NCBI GenBank assembly: GCA_910588595.1
Contig: CAJUQU010000189.1
Location: 1 to 7,525, forward strand
DNA length: 7,525 nt
Direction: 5' to 3'
From: an uncultured Lachnospiraceae bacterium
GTDB lineage: Bacteria > Bacillota_A > Clostridia > Lachnospirales > Lachnospiraceae
A program made the position numbers and the translations under genes. This document shows positions 1 to 6,616 of this stretch, one piece after another. How positions within the stretch are numbered: position 1 is the first letter of the stretch; every line of letters begins with the position of its first letter. The notes under the pieces are model-generated. The model saw only the letters and a program-made list of their open reading frames with translations, did no database searches and had not been told where the DNA came from.

Positions 1-180
1 CGTGGCTTTGACATCCGCGAAGCGGTTTTTGCATGGCTTGATGCTTGTAACAGGATGCCGTAGGCTGAACTGTTACAGCGGCGGTGCCGTGTCCATTCAT
101 TCGCTGATCTTTATCGATTCGGCAGTTTCTGCATGGCTGACCTGACCATCGCCGACTTCGAGCTGGCTGATGCCACCCGT
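1..180. other. GC-richer flank without an identifiable gene
   Basis: No gene can be named here. By hand count 99 of 180 bases are G or C, against 82 of 180 in the next stretch, so the segment probably has a different origin from the genes to its right. On the plus strand the frame beginning at base 1 looks protein-like (it contains GFDIREAVFAWLDACNRMP and later ADLTIADFELADATR) and ends at a TAA at 181-183, but a TAG at 61-63 interrupts it. On the minus strand the frames are also broken by stops, although one has a protein-like stretch. It could be a decayed gene, the end of a mobile element, or structured non-coding sequence; a hairpin sits at 46-77. A short GC stem followed by five T (15-30, plus strand) is too weak to call a terminator. 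Confidence 0.4.
46..77. repeat. Inverted repeat, 8-bp perfect stem with structured loop
   Basis: TGTAACAG at 46-53 is the exact reverse complement of CTGTTACA at 70-77. The 16-nt loop contains a further GCC-GTA-GGC mini-stem, so the element can fold as a two-tier hairpin on either strand. There is no following T-run, so it is not a standard terminator. It could belong to a mobile-element end, an RNA, or a protein-binding site. Its presence is read directly from the sequence; its role is unknown. Confidence 0.6.
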
Positions 181-704
181 TAACCTCCAAAAAAATGGAT
201 GATCTCCTCTGCGCTGACTGGCGCCATATCATTTGCATCCACCCCCACATCATACCGCATAAAACCATTTTTCTGGTTTTTTATATTATAGTCCTTATGG
301 TTATGCTGATGACCATGCAGTGCGATCGCTCCCCTTCCGTATCCATGCCACTCGGCAATGGGATAATGAAATAACACGAAATGGGTATTACAATACTCGA
401 TCTCCATATAGTCTCGGACTGATACAAACAGGGACCGGTCAAAATCGGAGCTGTCCACAAAACTATCATGATTTCCCCGGATCAGGTATTTCTTTCCTTT
501 CAGGGAATACAAGACTGTGGACGCGATGTCGGCGCCCTTCATCGTAAGATCACCGAGAATGTATACCTCATCATTGGGTGTGATCCTGCTATTCCACTTT
601 TTGATCAATGTTTTATTCATTTCTTCTACTGTATGAAACGGTCTGTGTGTATGTCTGATTATTTTATCGTGGAAAAAATGAGGATCTGCAGTGAAATATA
701 TCAT
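180..704 (-). CDS. Small calcineurin-like metallophosphoesterase (174 aa)
   Basis: Predicted cytosolic phosphoesterase of the calcineurin-like superfamily, which uses a two-metal centre to hydrolyse phosphomono- or diesters; the substrate cannot be read from the sequence. The metal-ligand motifs appear in the expected order: D7-x-H9 (TADPHF), G51-D52 (ILGDL), G77-NHD80 (IRGNHD), H113 (LFHYP) and the G131-H-x-H134 motif (HGHQH), followed by VGVDAND near the C-terminus. There is no signal peptide or membrane segment. The length suits the short single-domain members found in bacteria and phages. An upstream in-frame ATG at 734 would add ten residues, but GGAGG lies 5 nt before the ATG at 704 and the protein then begins MIYFTADPHF, as is usual for the family. 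The gene follows the R-M operon in the same direction after 155 bp, so co-transcription is possible but not shown. It is intact, and a link to defence is only inferred from position. Confidence 0.88.
   Translation of the reverse strand: MIYFTADPHFFHDKIIRHTHRPFHTVEEMNKTLIKKWNSRITPNDEVYILGDLTMKGADIASTVLYSLKGKKYLIRGNHDSFVDSSDFDRSLFVSVRDYMEIEYCNTHFVLFHYPIAEWHGYGRGAIALHGHQHNHKDYNIKNQKNGFMRYDVGVDANDMAPVSAEEIIHFFGG
183..194. repeat. Direct repeat, left copy (12 bp, ACCTCCAAAAAA)
   Basis: This 12-mer lies over the last codons of the metallophosphoesterase gene (Phe-Phe-Gly-Gly on the minus strand) and recurs exactly at 709-720, where it is that gene's ribosome binding region. On the minus strand this copy reads TTTTTTGGAGGT and runs into the TAA stop, so it would also serve as a Shine-Dalgarno for something just downstream. 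The nearest candidate start, a GTG 7 nt after the GGAGG, opens a frame of only 21 codons. Confidence 0.6.
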
Positions 705-708
705 ATTT

Positions 709-720
709 ACCTCCAAAAAA
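709..720. repeat. Direct repeat, right copy (12 bp, ACCTCCAAAAAA)
   Basis: This is an exact match to 183-194. The two copies bracket almost the whole metallophosphoesterase gene. On the minus strand this copy is TTTTTTGGAGGT, the gene's Shine-Dalgarno region. The simplest reading is two independent ribosome-binding-like sequences; recombination between them would remove the gene precisely. Confidence 0.6.
710..714 (-). promoter_or_regulatory. Ribosome binding site deciding the metallophosphoesterase start
   Basis: On the minus strand GGAGG is followed by TAAAT and then the ATG at 704. The 5-nt spacing is good. No comparable site precedes the in-frame ATG at 734, so the shorter protein is preferred. 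Confidence 0.8.
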
Positions 721-859
721 GGAAATGACTCCATTCCTGTTCTATTTGAATCTATTTGATATCCAAGGCGGATATTCCGTTTCCATTCCTTCGCATTTTC
801 CTGACTGCCCGGATTTGCATGTTTCGCGTGCCTAAATCCTCTTCCTCACAATTGCATTG

Positions 860-2488
860 TCAGCTTCTCTTCAATCTCCTTGCCTGCAGCTTTTTCCAGA
901 TCCCTCTTGCCTTCCGGCACATCGTTTCATCGCACCCCAAGGCATCGACCAGAATCCTTTTGTCAACGATATCCAACGCCTTTTCTATGTCATCGCCCTG
1001 CCTGATGATTCCGTCCACCTGCCCCAACACTTCCCGGACCAGCTGCATGGAAATATCATCTAACTTAGGAACCATGATATTTCCCACTTCGCCTGGCAGT
1101 ATTTCCAGCACACCGCCGCCATAACTCCTTCCGCACAATTCTGTAAATGCAAAAGATATGCTGTTATAATAGGACAGCACGATCCGCTCCGGGTCAACGC
1201 CTTCATGAAATTTTATTCTGTGCATCGTGTCTGTTGACACTGCATCGCAACAGTTTAAGACAAATTTGGGATATAAGTTGTTACGTCGCAAAAAGAAAGC
1301 GTCAGGAACCCAAATGGAGGGTACACAGTACCATTTATCCCTGATCTTACATTTATATCCTGTATTTTCCTCCCTTTCTTCCCCCCACCTAATATATTCC
1401 CTCTGTTTCTCAGGAAGATCCTCAATGTCGACTTCTGGAAAATCGATCAGGTACGCCGCTTTCCCATTTGATACATTCTGCATCCAGTCATCTTCCCTGA
1501 AATACAAACTGTTTGCATGGGAACTACGCCCGATCAGCGGCCGAACAACATCCTGCAATCCATATTCGTTCACCTTCTCTTGATTGACAGAAAAATATTT
1601 GTTATTGCCGGTTGTGATCCCGATATTGATCAACGCTGTATCAGATAGTTTCTGAAACTTTTTGTCTTCTTTGACCTGTCTTACAAGTTCGTTTTCCTCA
1701 TTGTTGATAAAATACTTTGTCCATTTTTCATGTACATGCTGCAATTTTTGAAAATCCTTTGTCTCAATATCATTTGATCTTAAATCCTCGAGATTATTTA
1801 GCGCAACAATTCTGAGTCCCTTTTCCTGTTTCCCTTTCTCCCCGACAAACACGACGATCTCCTGCTCAATATCCGGAAACACAAGTTCTTCAAACGTGAT
1901 CAGTGTTATTTTTGACAATTGATCTGCCAGAAAAAGTCTCAAATCCTCCGCATACGCAACCTGCATGATTTCTGCGGGGATCACAAACGCGATCTTGCCG
2001 CGTTCGCTTAGCAGATTTACGCAGGCAACCATAAAACCTACCCATGTATTGATAAGTTTATTCGCTTTCATTCCCTGTGATGTCAAGATATCTGACAGCA
2101 GCTCCCTCTGTTTTTCTTCCAAGTATTGATATCTTATATAAGGGGGATTTCCTATGATCAGATCATATTTTTTCCGATCGATGATCCTATTATAGTAATC
2201 AAAAAAATCCTCATTGTACACTTTTACATTTTTGTGGTTCTTCGTGTATTTCTCTGCCTTTTCTGCCTCATCTTCATCTATCTCAATAGCGATGATCTCC
2301 GATGCCATCTGATCGATGTTTTTCCTGATGACGGCATCCAGGAATACGCCATCACCGCAGCTTGGCTCCAAAACACTAATGACATCGTTTTCCTGATCGA
2401 ACAGATCCACCATCATTTCTGCAAGTGGCAGCGGCGTATAGTAGGCTCCCCTTAATTTTTGTTTTGTATTATCCGCTTTCAGCTTCAT
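860..2488 (-). CDS. Stand-alone N6-adenine DNA methyltransferase of an Eco57I-like R-M system (542 aa)
   Basis: Transfers a methyl group from SAM to adenine in a specific DNA sequence; it presumably completes host protection for the neighbouring restriction enzyme. The motifs follow the gamma-class order: motif X GAYYTP (14-19), motif I VLEPSCGDGVFLDA (39-52), motif II AIEID (67-71), motif III NEDFFDY (92-98), and catalytic motif IV NPPY (114-117) within LIIGNPPYIRY. The remaining part, from about residue 220, would be the target-recognition domain. No nuclease motif is seen. From established knowledge, Eco57I pairs a hybrid nuclease-methyltransferase of 997 aa with a separate methyltransferase of 544 aa, and this pair (about 1004 and 542 aa) matches closely. 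The start overlaps the stop of the upstream gene as ATGA (2485-2488), with AGGTGA 4 nt ahead, so translation is probably coupled. The gene is intact. The recognition sequence cannot be inferred. Confidence 0.93.
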   Translation of the reverse strand: MKLKADNTKQKLRGAYYTPLPLAEMMVDLFDQENDVISVLEPSCGDGVFLDAVIRKNIDQMASEIIAIEIDEDEAEKAEKYTKNHKNVKVYNEDFFDYYNRIIDRKKYDLIIGNPPYIRYQYLEEKQRELLSDILTSQGMKANKLINTWVGFMVACVNLLSERGKIAFVIPAEIMQVAYAEDLRLFLADQLSKITLITFEELVFPDIEQEIVVFVGEKGKQEKGLRIVALNNLEDLRSNDIETKDFQKLQHVHEKWTKYFINNEENELVRQVKEDKKFQKLSDTALINIGITTGNNKYFSVNQEKVNEYGLQDVVRPLIGRSSHANSLYFREDDWMQNVSNGKAAYLIDFPEVDIEDLPEKQREYIRWGEEREENTGYKCKIRDKWYCVPSIWVPDAFFLRRNNLYPKFVLNCCDAVSTDTMHRIKFHEGVDPERIVLSYYNSISFAFTELCGRSYGGGVLEILPGEVGNIMVPKLDDISMQLVREVLGQVDGIIRQGDDIEKALDIVDKRILVDALGCDETMCRKARGIWKKLQARRLKRS

Positions 2489-5400
2489 ATCTTCACCTGG
2501 AAATTCTGATGATAAACCTTGGAGATCAGATGCTCTATCTTGTTTATCATGCGGTCCTTTTCCTTTTCCAATATATTTTTGGAGGATTTATCTATATGTT
2601 GTCTCAAAGAATCATTGATCTCATAAATTCTTTTTGTGCCTGCCACAACATCATTATACAAATCCGCCTGTCGGGGATCTTCAAAATTCAACAACACAAA
2701 TGGCAGCTTCTTCAGCAGAAACGTTCCTCTGGCAGTAAAACCATTTTCAAAATCGCTTCCCTGGATCTGAAATATCTTTTCCGTGTAGGGGTGCGCCAGC
2801 CACGCCTGTATGTATTCCAGCTCATATTGACTATCGGGCAGCTTGCTGACTGCACAATAGCCTGCAGTTCCACCTGAGGCGATCAGCATATCTTTGTCAT
2901 CATACGCGTACATCGGTACTTTGCTCAATACCCGGACGATCAGTTTCGGCGTGTTGATAAACGCAGTCAAAGCCTGCGTTCTCCCATATTGATACCATGT
3001 GTCACTTGTCGCATCTGCAATGTCTCTGCCCACACCACCATTCAGACATTTCGGCACTAATCTATCGTAACAATCCTCCAAATATTGATAGGTATTTGTA
3101 TAAACAGATTTCATTGTATCGATCGGGATCAATCTTCCTTCCGGATCATATGGAAAAATGATCTGCTTATCAGTTGTCAATGCAGAGTATGTTTCCATCC
3201 CTTTTTCAGCTGACTTTGTCGGTTTGAAATATGGCTTGAGAAGATCCTTTTCTATCTTGTATGTTTTATTATACTTTTCAACAGATACATACTTTTCATC
3301 TTCATTTTTTATTTCAGTACAGTCAAACCAATATACTGCTTTTTTGTCGGAAAACTTTTCCGGGCGCTCCGCACTGGTCTGTATACCGTTAAAAATATTC
3401 GCCACTTTTGACAAGGGCACTGTTTTCCCGTTTAGTTTCTCCAGCATTTGCAGGAAAGCAATGTCCGATGAAAGTTTCCACGGATTGCTGTCAAGCTGCC
3501 TGCTCCTGATCAGGATCGATTCCAACTGCTTTCCTGTCCACAGATCAACAAGGGAGTCAACCCTTGTGTATTTCATATATTCCTGACTTTGACAAGCGAT
3601 TGTCACAATACAGCTGTATATCGTTTTATCTGGAAACAGCTGCATGTCACCAAAATCGTCAATCGAGATCACTTTCCCGCAGATAAGTTTTCGCAGCTCC
3701 TGACCGGCAGCTATCTTATAAAACTTGTTGGGAATGATATAGCTCAATCTGCCCTCTTTTTTTAACAAACGCAATGCCTGCTCGACAAATAAAAAGTATT
3801 TATCAAACTGTTTGTATGCACTGCGATATTTACTTTTATATATCAAAAACTCTGCCTTTTCTGAAATCAAATGCAGGTCTTCTGTCTTTACATACGGCGG
3901 ATTTCCAAGAATCACATCAAATTTATTTCCGTCATTTACGGTATTCCAATCAAACGGAACGATATTAAATAATTGCTCTGTTGTGACTTGCTGATCCTTT
4001 AGGTCTGCACTCGTTATCAGCGAATTGCCATGTTTTATGTTCTCATCTAGATCTGGCAGTATCGGTTTGTCATTTTTTACAGAAGGCTCTGTCTCGTCCT
4101 CGATCAATTTGAGAAGCAGTGAAAACCTGCTCACTTCAACCGCATGAACATCGATATCTACACCGTAAATACAACCGCATAAGATTTCTTTTTTCTCTGC
4201 CAACGGCAATTTTCTTTTACCGTTTTCCAGTTCGATCAAATGTTTGGCATCATTTCCCTCATACCATCCAACACAATAATCGATCAAAAACTGATACGCT
4301 TCCTCCAAAAAAATTCCTGATCCACACGCGATATCCGCAATTGTGATATTGCGTATCTCATTGGGCGTTTTTCCACGGCATATCGGTTCCAATGCTTCTT
4401 TTACCATGTACTTCACAATTTCGATCGGAGTGCTGACCACTGACTTATAAACATATTCCTTTTTCTGTGACAGGCAGATTTTTCCGTTTTTATGTATGAG
4501 GCTTTCGGCAAGAAAAGCCTCGTAAATCTTTCCCAGTATACTTGGCTCGATCATCGTAAATAAATACGGTGTTTTGGGATAATACAAGGATTCTATCATC
4601 TCAAATATAATGTCGCTGCTAAGGTCAAAAATCGGATTTCCGCCATTAAAAAGCCCTGAATTATACCGTCTGTCTGCCTCCTTAAATACCGCAGTCAGTT
4701 TTGCCTGCAATTCCTGGCGGTTCTCGATCGTTTCATAGAGTTTCCTGTACAAGGGCAGCTTTCGATCCTCACATATCCTCAGAAATATGATCTGGTTGAT
4801 AAAATCCTGTACCACATCATTTAAAAGCGAAATATCCTGATATTTATTGTTGCTTTCATATAGATGCTCTCCGATCTCCAATCTCCATCTATTGATATGC
4901 TGCAAAAAAGTATGATCGATCTGCGTTGTGTATCTGGAATCATTTTGAAAATCTGTCTGAATGATTTCATCAAAATGACCCGAATATACGCTGTTCTGGG
5001 AGATCAAGTCGGCTATTTCCTGATATTTTTCAACATACTGGTCAAAATGATATCTTCTATATAGAGAAGAAACTGCGTTTTCCCCCGCTTTGGGTTTACC
5101 CGTAGTATCATAGACCAGCAAATCTTCAAAATTGGTCAGAATAGCCAGCGCGTGTTTTGCATTCCACCCATATTTGCGGATCTGCATTGCAGGCTCAATC
5201 TCTATGGTAATATCGACACTTGGCTTCTTCGCTTCGACAAAGATTTTTGAGACACCATTTAATGTCAGTGTATAATCCGGTCTCTCACCGCTATTAGAAA
5301 ATCTCTCCACCACAACTTCTTTATATTGTGGCAGTTTTCCTTTCGCATTCCGCACGTCCCAACCAAAACACTCCAATAAAGGACTGATATATTCATCTCT

Positions 5401-5499
5401 GCATTCTGTCTCATTATATGCATTTTTAATATCGTGATAATACGCCATATTCTCGCGATATCTGATAATCAACTGTCCCAATCTATTGATATTATCCAT
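2485..5499 (-). CDS. Type IIG restriction-modification enzyme, Eco57I family (about 1004 aa)
   Basis: A single polypeptide that should both cleave and methylate DNA at an asymmetric site, cutting some distance outside it, as known for Eco57I-family enzymes. Numbered from the ATG at 5499: an N-terminal PD-(D/E)XK-type nuclease with D75 in ERPDYTL and E89-A-K91 in FVEAKKP; a helical linker to about residue 350; a gamma-class N6-adenine methyltransferase with motif X VSTPIEIVKYMV (355-366), motif I IADIACGSGIFLE (387-399), an acidic SAM-binding segment YGVDIDVHAVE (445-455) and motif IV NPPY (533-536) within DVILGNPPYV; and a C-terminal target-recognition region from about 640. All key residues are present and the frame is open. 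A TTG at 5514 would add five residues, but AAAGGA 5 nt before the ATG at 5499 decides for the shorter start. It is first in the operon, ahead of the methyltransferase, and no controller protein is seen. Base composition looks lower in G+C than the genes to the right, in line with horizontal transfer. Confidence 0.94.
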   Translation of the reverse strand: MDNINRLGQLIIRYRENMAYYHDIKNAYNETECRDEYISPLLECFGWDVRNAKGKLPQYKEVVVERFSNSGERPDYTLTLNGVSKIFVEAKKPSVDITIEIEPAMQIRKYGWNAKHALAILTNFEDLLVYDTTGKPKAGENAVSSLYRRYHFDQYVEKYQEIADLISQNSVYSGHFDEIIQTDFQNDSRYTTQIDHTFLQHINRWRLEIGEHLYESNNKYQDISLLNDVVQDFINQIIFLRICEDRKLPLYRKLYETIENRQELQAKLTAVFKEADRRYNSGLFNGGNPIFDLSSDIIFEMIESLYYPKTPYLFTMIEPSILGKIYEAFLAESLIHKNGKICLSQKKEYVYKSVVSTPIEIVKYMVKEALEPICRGKTPNEIRNITIADIACGSGIFLEEAYQFLIDYCVGWYEGNDAKHLIELENGKRKLPLAEKKEILCGCIYGVDIDVHAVEVSRFSLLLKLIEDETEPSVKNDKPILPDLDENIKHGNSLITSADLKDQQVTTEQLFNIVPFDWNTVNDGNKFDVILGNPPYVKTEDLHLISEKAEFLIYKSKYRSAYKQFDKYFLFVEQALRLLKKEGRLSYIIPNKFYKIAAGQELRKLICGKVISIDDFGDMQLFPDKTIYSCIVTIACQSQEYMKYTRVDSLVDLWTGKQLESILIRSRQLDSNPWKLSSDIAFLQMLEKLNGKTVPLSKVANIFNGIQTSAERPEKFSDKKAVYWFDCTEIKNEDEKYVSVEKYNKTYKIEKDLLKPYFKPTKSAEKGMETYSALTTDKQIIFPYDPEGRLIPIDTMKSVYTNTYQYLEDCYDRLVPKCLNGGVGRDIADATSDTWYQYGRTQALTAFINTPKLIVRVLSKVPMYAYDDKDMLIASGGTAGYCAVSKLPDSQYELEYIQAWLAHPYTEKIFQIQGSDFENGFTARGTFLLKKLPFVLLNFEDPRQADLYNDVVAGTKRIYEINDSLRQHIDKSSKNILEKEKDRMINKIEHLISKVYHQNFQVKI
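2493..2498 (-). promoter_or_regulatory. Ribosome binding site of the stand-alone methyltransferase, inside the upstream gene
   Basis: AGGTGA on the minus strand lies 4 nt before the ATG at 2488 and inside the last codons of the type IIG gene. With the ATGA overlap it supports translational coupling, so methyltransferase supply depends on translation of the hybrid enzyme. Confidence 0.65.
3548..3567. repeat. Intragenic inverted repeat, 7-bp perfect stem
   Basis: ACAAGGG (3548-3554) and CCCTTGT (3561-3567) are exact reverse complements separated by 6 nt, inside the second half of the type IIG gene. The transcript could form a short stable hairpin here. No T-run follows. Chance occurrence in 3 kb of coding sequence is quite possible. 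Confidence 0.5.
4498..4521. repeat. Intragenic inverted repeat, 8-bp perfect stem
   Basis: GAGGCTTT (4498-4505) and AAAGCCTC (4514-4521) are exact reverse complements separated by 8 nt. They lie in the linker-encoding part of the type IIG gene, over the segment coding EAFLAES, just before the methyltransferase domain. No terminator-like T-run follows on the transcribed strand. It may affect mRNA structure or be coincidental. Confidence 0.55.
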
Positions 5500-5504
5500 A
5501 TTTT

Positions 5505-5510
5505 TCCTTT
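5505..5510 (-). promoter_or_regulatory. Ribosome binding site deciding the type IIG start
   Basis: AAAGGA on the minus strand is followed by AAAAT and the ATG at 5499. The site lies downstream of the alternative in-frame TTG at 5514 and so cannot serve it. No good site precedes that TTG. Confidence 0.65.
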
Positions 5511-5542
5511 CCAATAAGAAGCCAGCCCTCTATTCTATACAC

Positions 5543-5571
5543 ACAATAACACATATGTTCTCTAATTTCAA
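5543..5571 (-). promoter_or_regulatory. Likely sigma-70-type promoter of the R-M operon
   Basis: On the minus strand TTGAAA (5571-5566) is separated by exactly 17 nt from TATTGT (5548-5543), about 44 nt upstream of the start codon at 5499. The -35 is close to consensus; the -10 matches four of six positions. The spacer contains an 8-bp palindrome ACATATGT (5551-5558) that could be an operator, but it is too short to argue from. A nearby TATAGA-like sequence is an alternative -10. Confidence 0.5.
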
Positions 5572-5696
5572 TATATTTTTGCTGTTTTGATGGATCAGAC
5601 GTTACTTTACACACCTTAAAACTTATAATCTGATAAAAACTGGTGTAGATGTGAATTGTAACAATCCGATAAAGGCTTTTAGAGAAGAAAAAAATT

Positions 5697-6395
5697 TCAG
5701 CTCTGCCGACACGCTTCCTCTGGCTGCTGCCGGATCAGTCTCATCATGAGTTCACTTCCAGTCAGCATCCTGTCCCTCGCAAGAATGAGCAGCCTGTACT
5801 TTAAGAACGGATTGAGCTGCTGCTTTGCCGCCTCCGCATCGGTAATATAAAAGTTCTGCGCCTCAAGCTCTGCATAACTGCGGTCCACAAAGACAAGTAC
5901 GCACCGGCAGCGTGCATGATACAACTTCAGATATGCACACAGCGCCTCAAAATCCAGCGACTTATCCACATCTTCGTCCTGTTTAACCACCACATTTCCG
6001 CGATCCGCAAAACTGCCCGTCACCTCTGAGCCTTGATCCGTATTTAGTCCGCTGTTTGGATCGACTTGTGTCTCTGCCGTTTTTTTATCACAGGGAAACG
6101 CATGATCAAATGCATTTCTCATCAGAATAAATGACATTGGTGTCACTTTTGAGGTGATCTCCTCCCTGCCCCAGTACACCATGTTGCTGCGCATATTCTG
6201 AAACATCCTGTCGTGCGCCTTCAATGACGCCACGGCATCTCTCACAGAGCTGTGCACTGCATCGATGTCACCTGACACATCTGTCACAAATGCGATCTCT
6301 GGCTGATGCCCTCTCGCCGGTGCGTTGGAGGGCGCGTGAAAGATCCTGTCCACCCGTTTGTTTAGTTCCAGCTTCTGGATCGGTGTCAATGCCAT
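5697..6395 (-). CDS. Unrecognised 232-aa protein, possibly von Willebrand A-like
   Basis: I do not recognise this protein with certainty. After a short basic N-terminal segment (1-32) there is a strand-like EIAFVTDVSGD (33-43), whose D39-V-S41-G-D43 resembles the metal-binding DxSxS motif of von Willebrand A domains, with the last Ser replaced by Asp. A helix (about 45-68) follows. Residues 101-146 form a polar, acidic, probably disordered insert (QVDPNSGLNTDQGS, KQDEDVDKS). Two more strand-like segments, CVLVFVDRS (165-173) and RLLILARDR (201-209), would fit a Rossmann-like alpha/beta core. There is no signal peptide or membrane segment. It is the last gene of a three-gene operon, starting 11 nt after the 67-aa gene with an excellent AGGAGGTGA site. 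The conserved-looking pairing suggests the three products act together. The domain call is only an inference; it may be a family of its own. Confidence 0.8.
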   Translation of the reverse strand: MALTPIQKLELNKRVDRIFHAPSNAPARGHQPEIAFVTDVSGDIDAVHSSVRDAVASLKAHDRMFQNMRSNMVYWGREEITSKVTPMSFILMRNAFDHAFPCDKKTAETQVDPNSGLNTDQGSEVTGSFADRGNVVVKQDEDVDKSLDFEALCAYLKLYHARCRCVLVFVDRSYAELEAQNFYITDAEAAKQQLNPFLKYRLLILARDRMLTGSELMMRLIRQQPEEACRQS

Positions 6396-6399
6396 CGCG

Positions 6400-6408
6400 T
6401 CACCTCCT
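6400..6408 (-). promoter_or_regulatory. Strong ribosome binding site overlapping the 67-aa gene's stop
   Basis: AGGAGGTGA on the minus strand pairs fully with the 16S 3' end. It overlaps the TAG stop of the 67-aa gene (6409-6407) and lies 4 nt before the ATG at 6395. This implies coupled, efficient translation of the 232-aa protein. Confidence 0.8.
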
Positions 6409-6610
6409 ATTTCTTCTGTTCCAGATACTGGTTCACGATCTTCTCGATCGACTCCCGCGAGATCGGATAGTCAAACTCCTTGATGATCCTGTCCACAGTG
6501 TACCCATGATCCACCAGATGCCTGATCGCGCCGCCGTACGCAAAATCTTTTGTGAAGTTCGACAGCGCCTCCTCAAAATACCCACGATTCATCTCTTCCA
6601 TATCCGTCAT
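6407..6610 (-). CDS. Small helical protein of unknown function (67 aa)
   Basis: A short, charged, probably all-helical cytosolic protein that I do not recognise. Visible features are an N-terminal acidic helix (MEEMNRGYFEEALSNF), a glycine turn (AYGG, 24-27), and a C-terminal half HGYTVDRIIKEF...SRESIEKIVNQYL (35-63) whose helix-turn-helix-like spacing might bind nucleic acid or a partner. It is not a shadow: it starts 6 nt after the methyltransferase stop and ends 11 nt before the 232-aa gene, in the same direction, with its own ribosome binding site. The site AGGAG (6618-6614) overlaps the methyltransferase TAG and sits only 3 nt from the ATG at 6610. An in-frame ATG at 6601 would be 12 nt away and remove three residues, so the start is slightly uncertain. 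A role as adaptor or regulator for its two neighbours is only a guess. Confidence 0.82.
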   Translation of the reverse strand: MTDMEEMNRGYFEEALSNFTKDFAYGGAIRHLVDHGYTVDRIIKEFDYPISRESIEKIVNQYLEQKK

Positions 6611-6616
6611 ATACTC

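Larger units (their letters stand above)
5500..5696. other. AT-rich intergenic region with palindrome and degenerate direct repeat
   Basis: This gap separates the right-hand operon from the R-M operon. Besides the promoter it holds the perfect palindrome ATTGT-A-ACAAT (5655-5665) and a repeat AATCTGATAAA (5627-5637) / AATCCGATAAA (5663-5673). The repeat copies differ at one position and start 36 bp apart, and the second copy overlaps the palindrome. These could be binding sites of a repressor controlling restriction genes. I find no convincing hairpin-plus-T-run terminator after the 232-aa gene, although a run of seven T occurs on the minus strand just beyond its stop. Confidence 0.4.

Noticed and set aside
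15..30. CCGC-GAA-GCGG stem followed by five T as a plus-strand terminator
   Set aside because: The stem is only 4 bp and no convincing plus-strand gene ends before it.
756..1124. Plus-strand frame covering the end of the stand-alone methyltransferase
   Set aside because: Mostly antisense to the methyltransferase C-terminus, with Ser/Pro-rich translation typical of a shadow.
2156..2186. Four GATC sites in 31 bp
   Set aside because: They fall in Ile/Asp-rich coding sequence of the methyltransferase, and GATC is common throughout the window; codon use explains the cluster.
860..2488. HsdM of a type I system
   Set aside because: No HsdR or HsdS gene is adjacent, and motif layout and size match the separate methyltransferase of Eco57I-like pairs.
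2425..2877. Plus-strand frame of 150 codons opposite the junction of the two R-M genes
   Set aside because: It is antisense to conserved coding sequence of both enzymes and shows no domain or start signal.
2485..5499. BREX PglX-type methyltransferase as an alternative identity for the large enzyme
   Set aside because: It has an N-terminal PD-(D/E)XK nuclease signature, is shorter than typical PglX, and no other BREX genes are present; the partner methyltransferase fits Eco57I-type systems.
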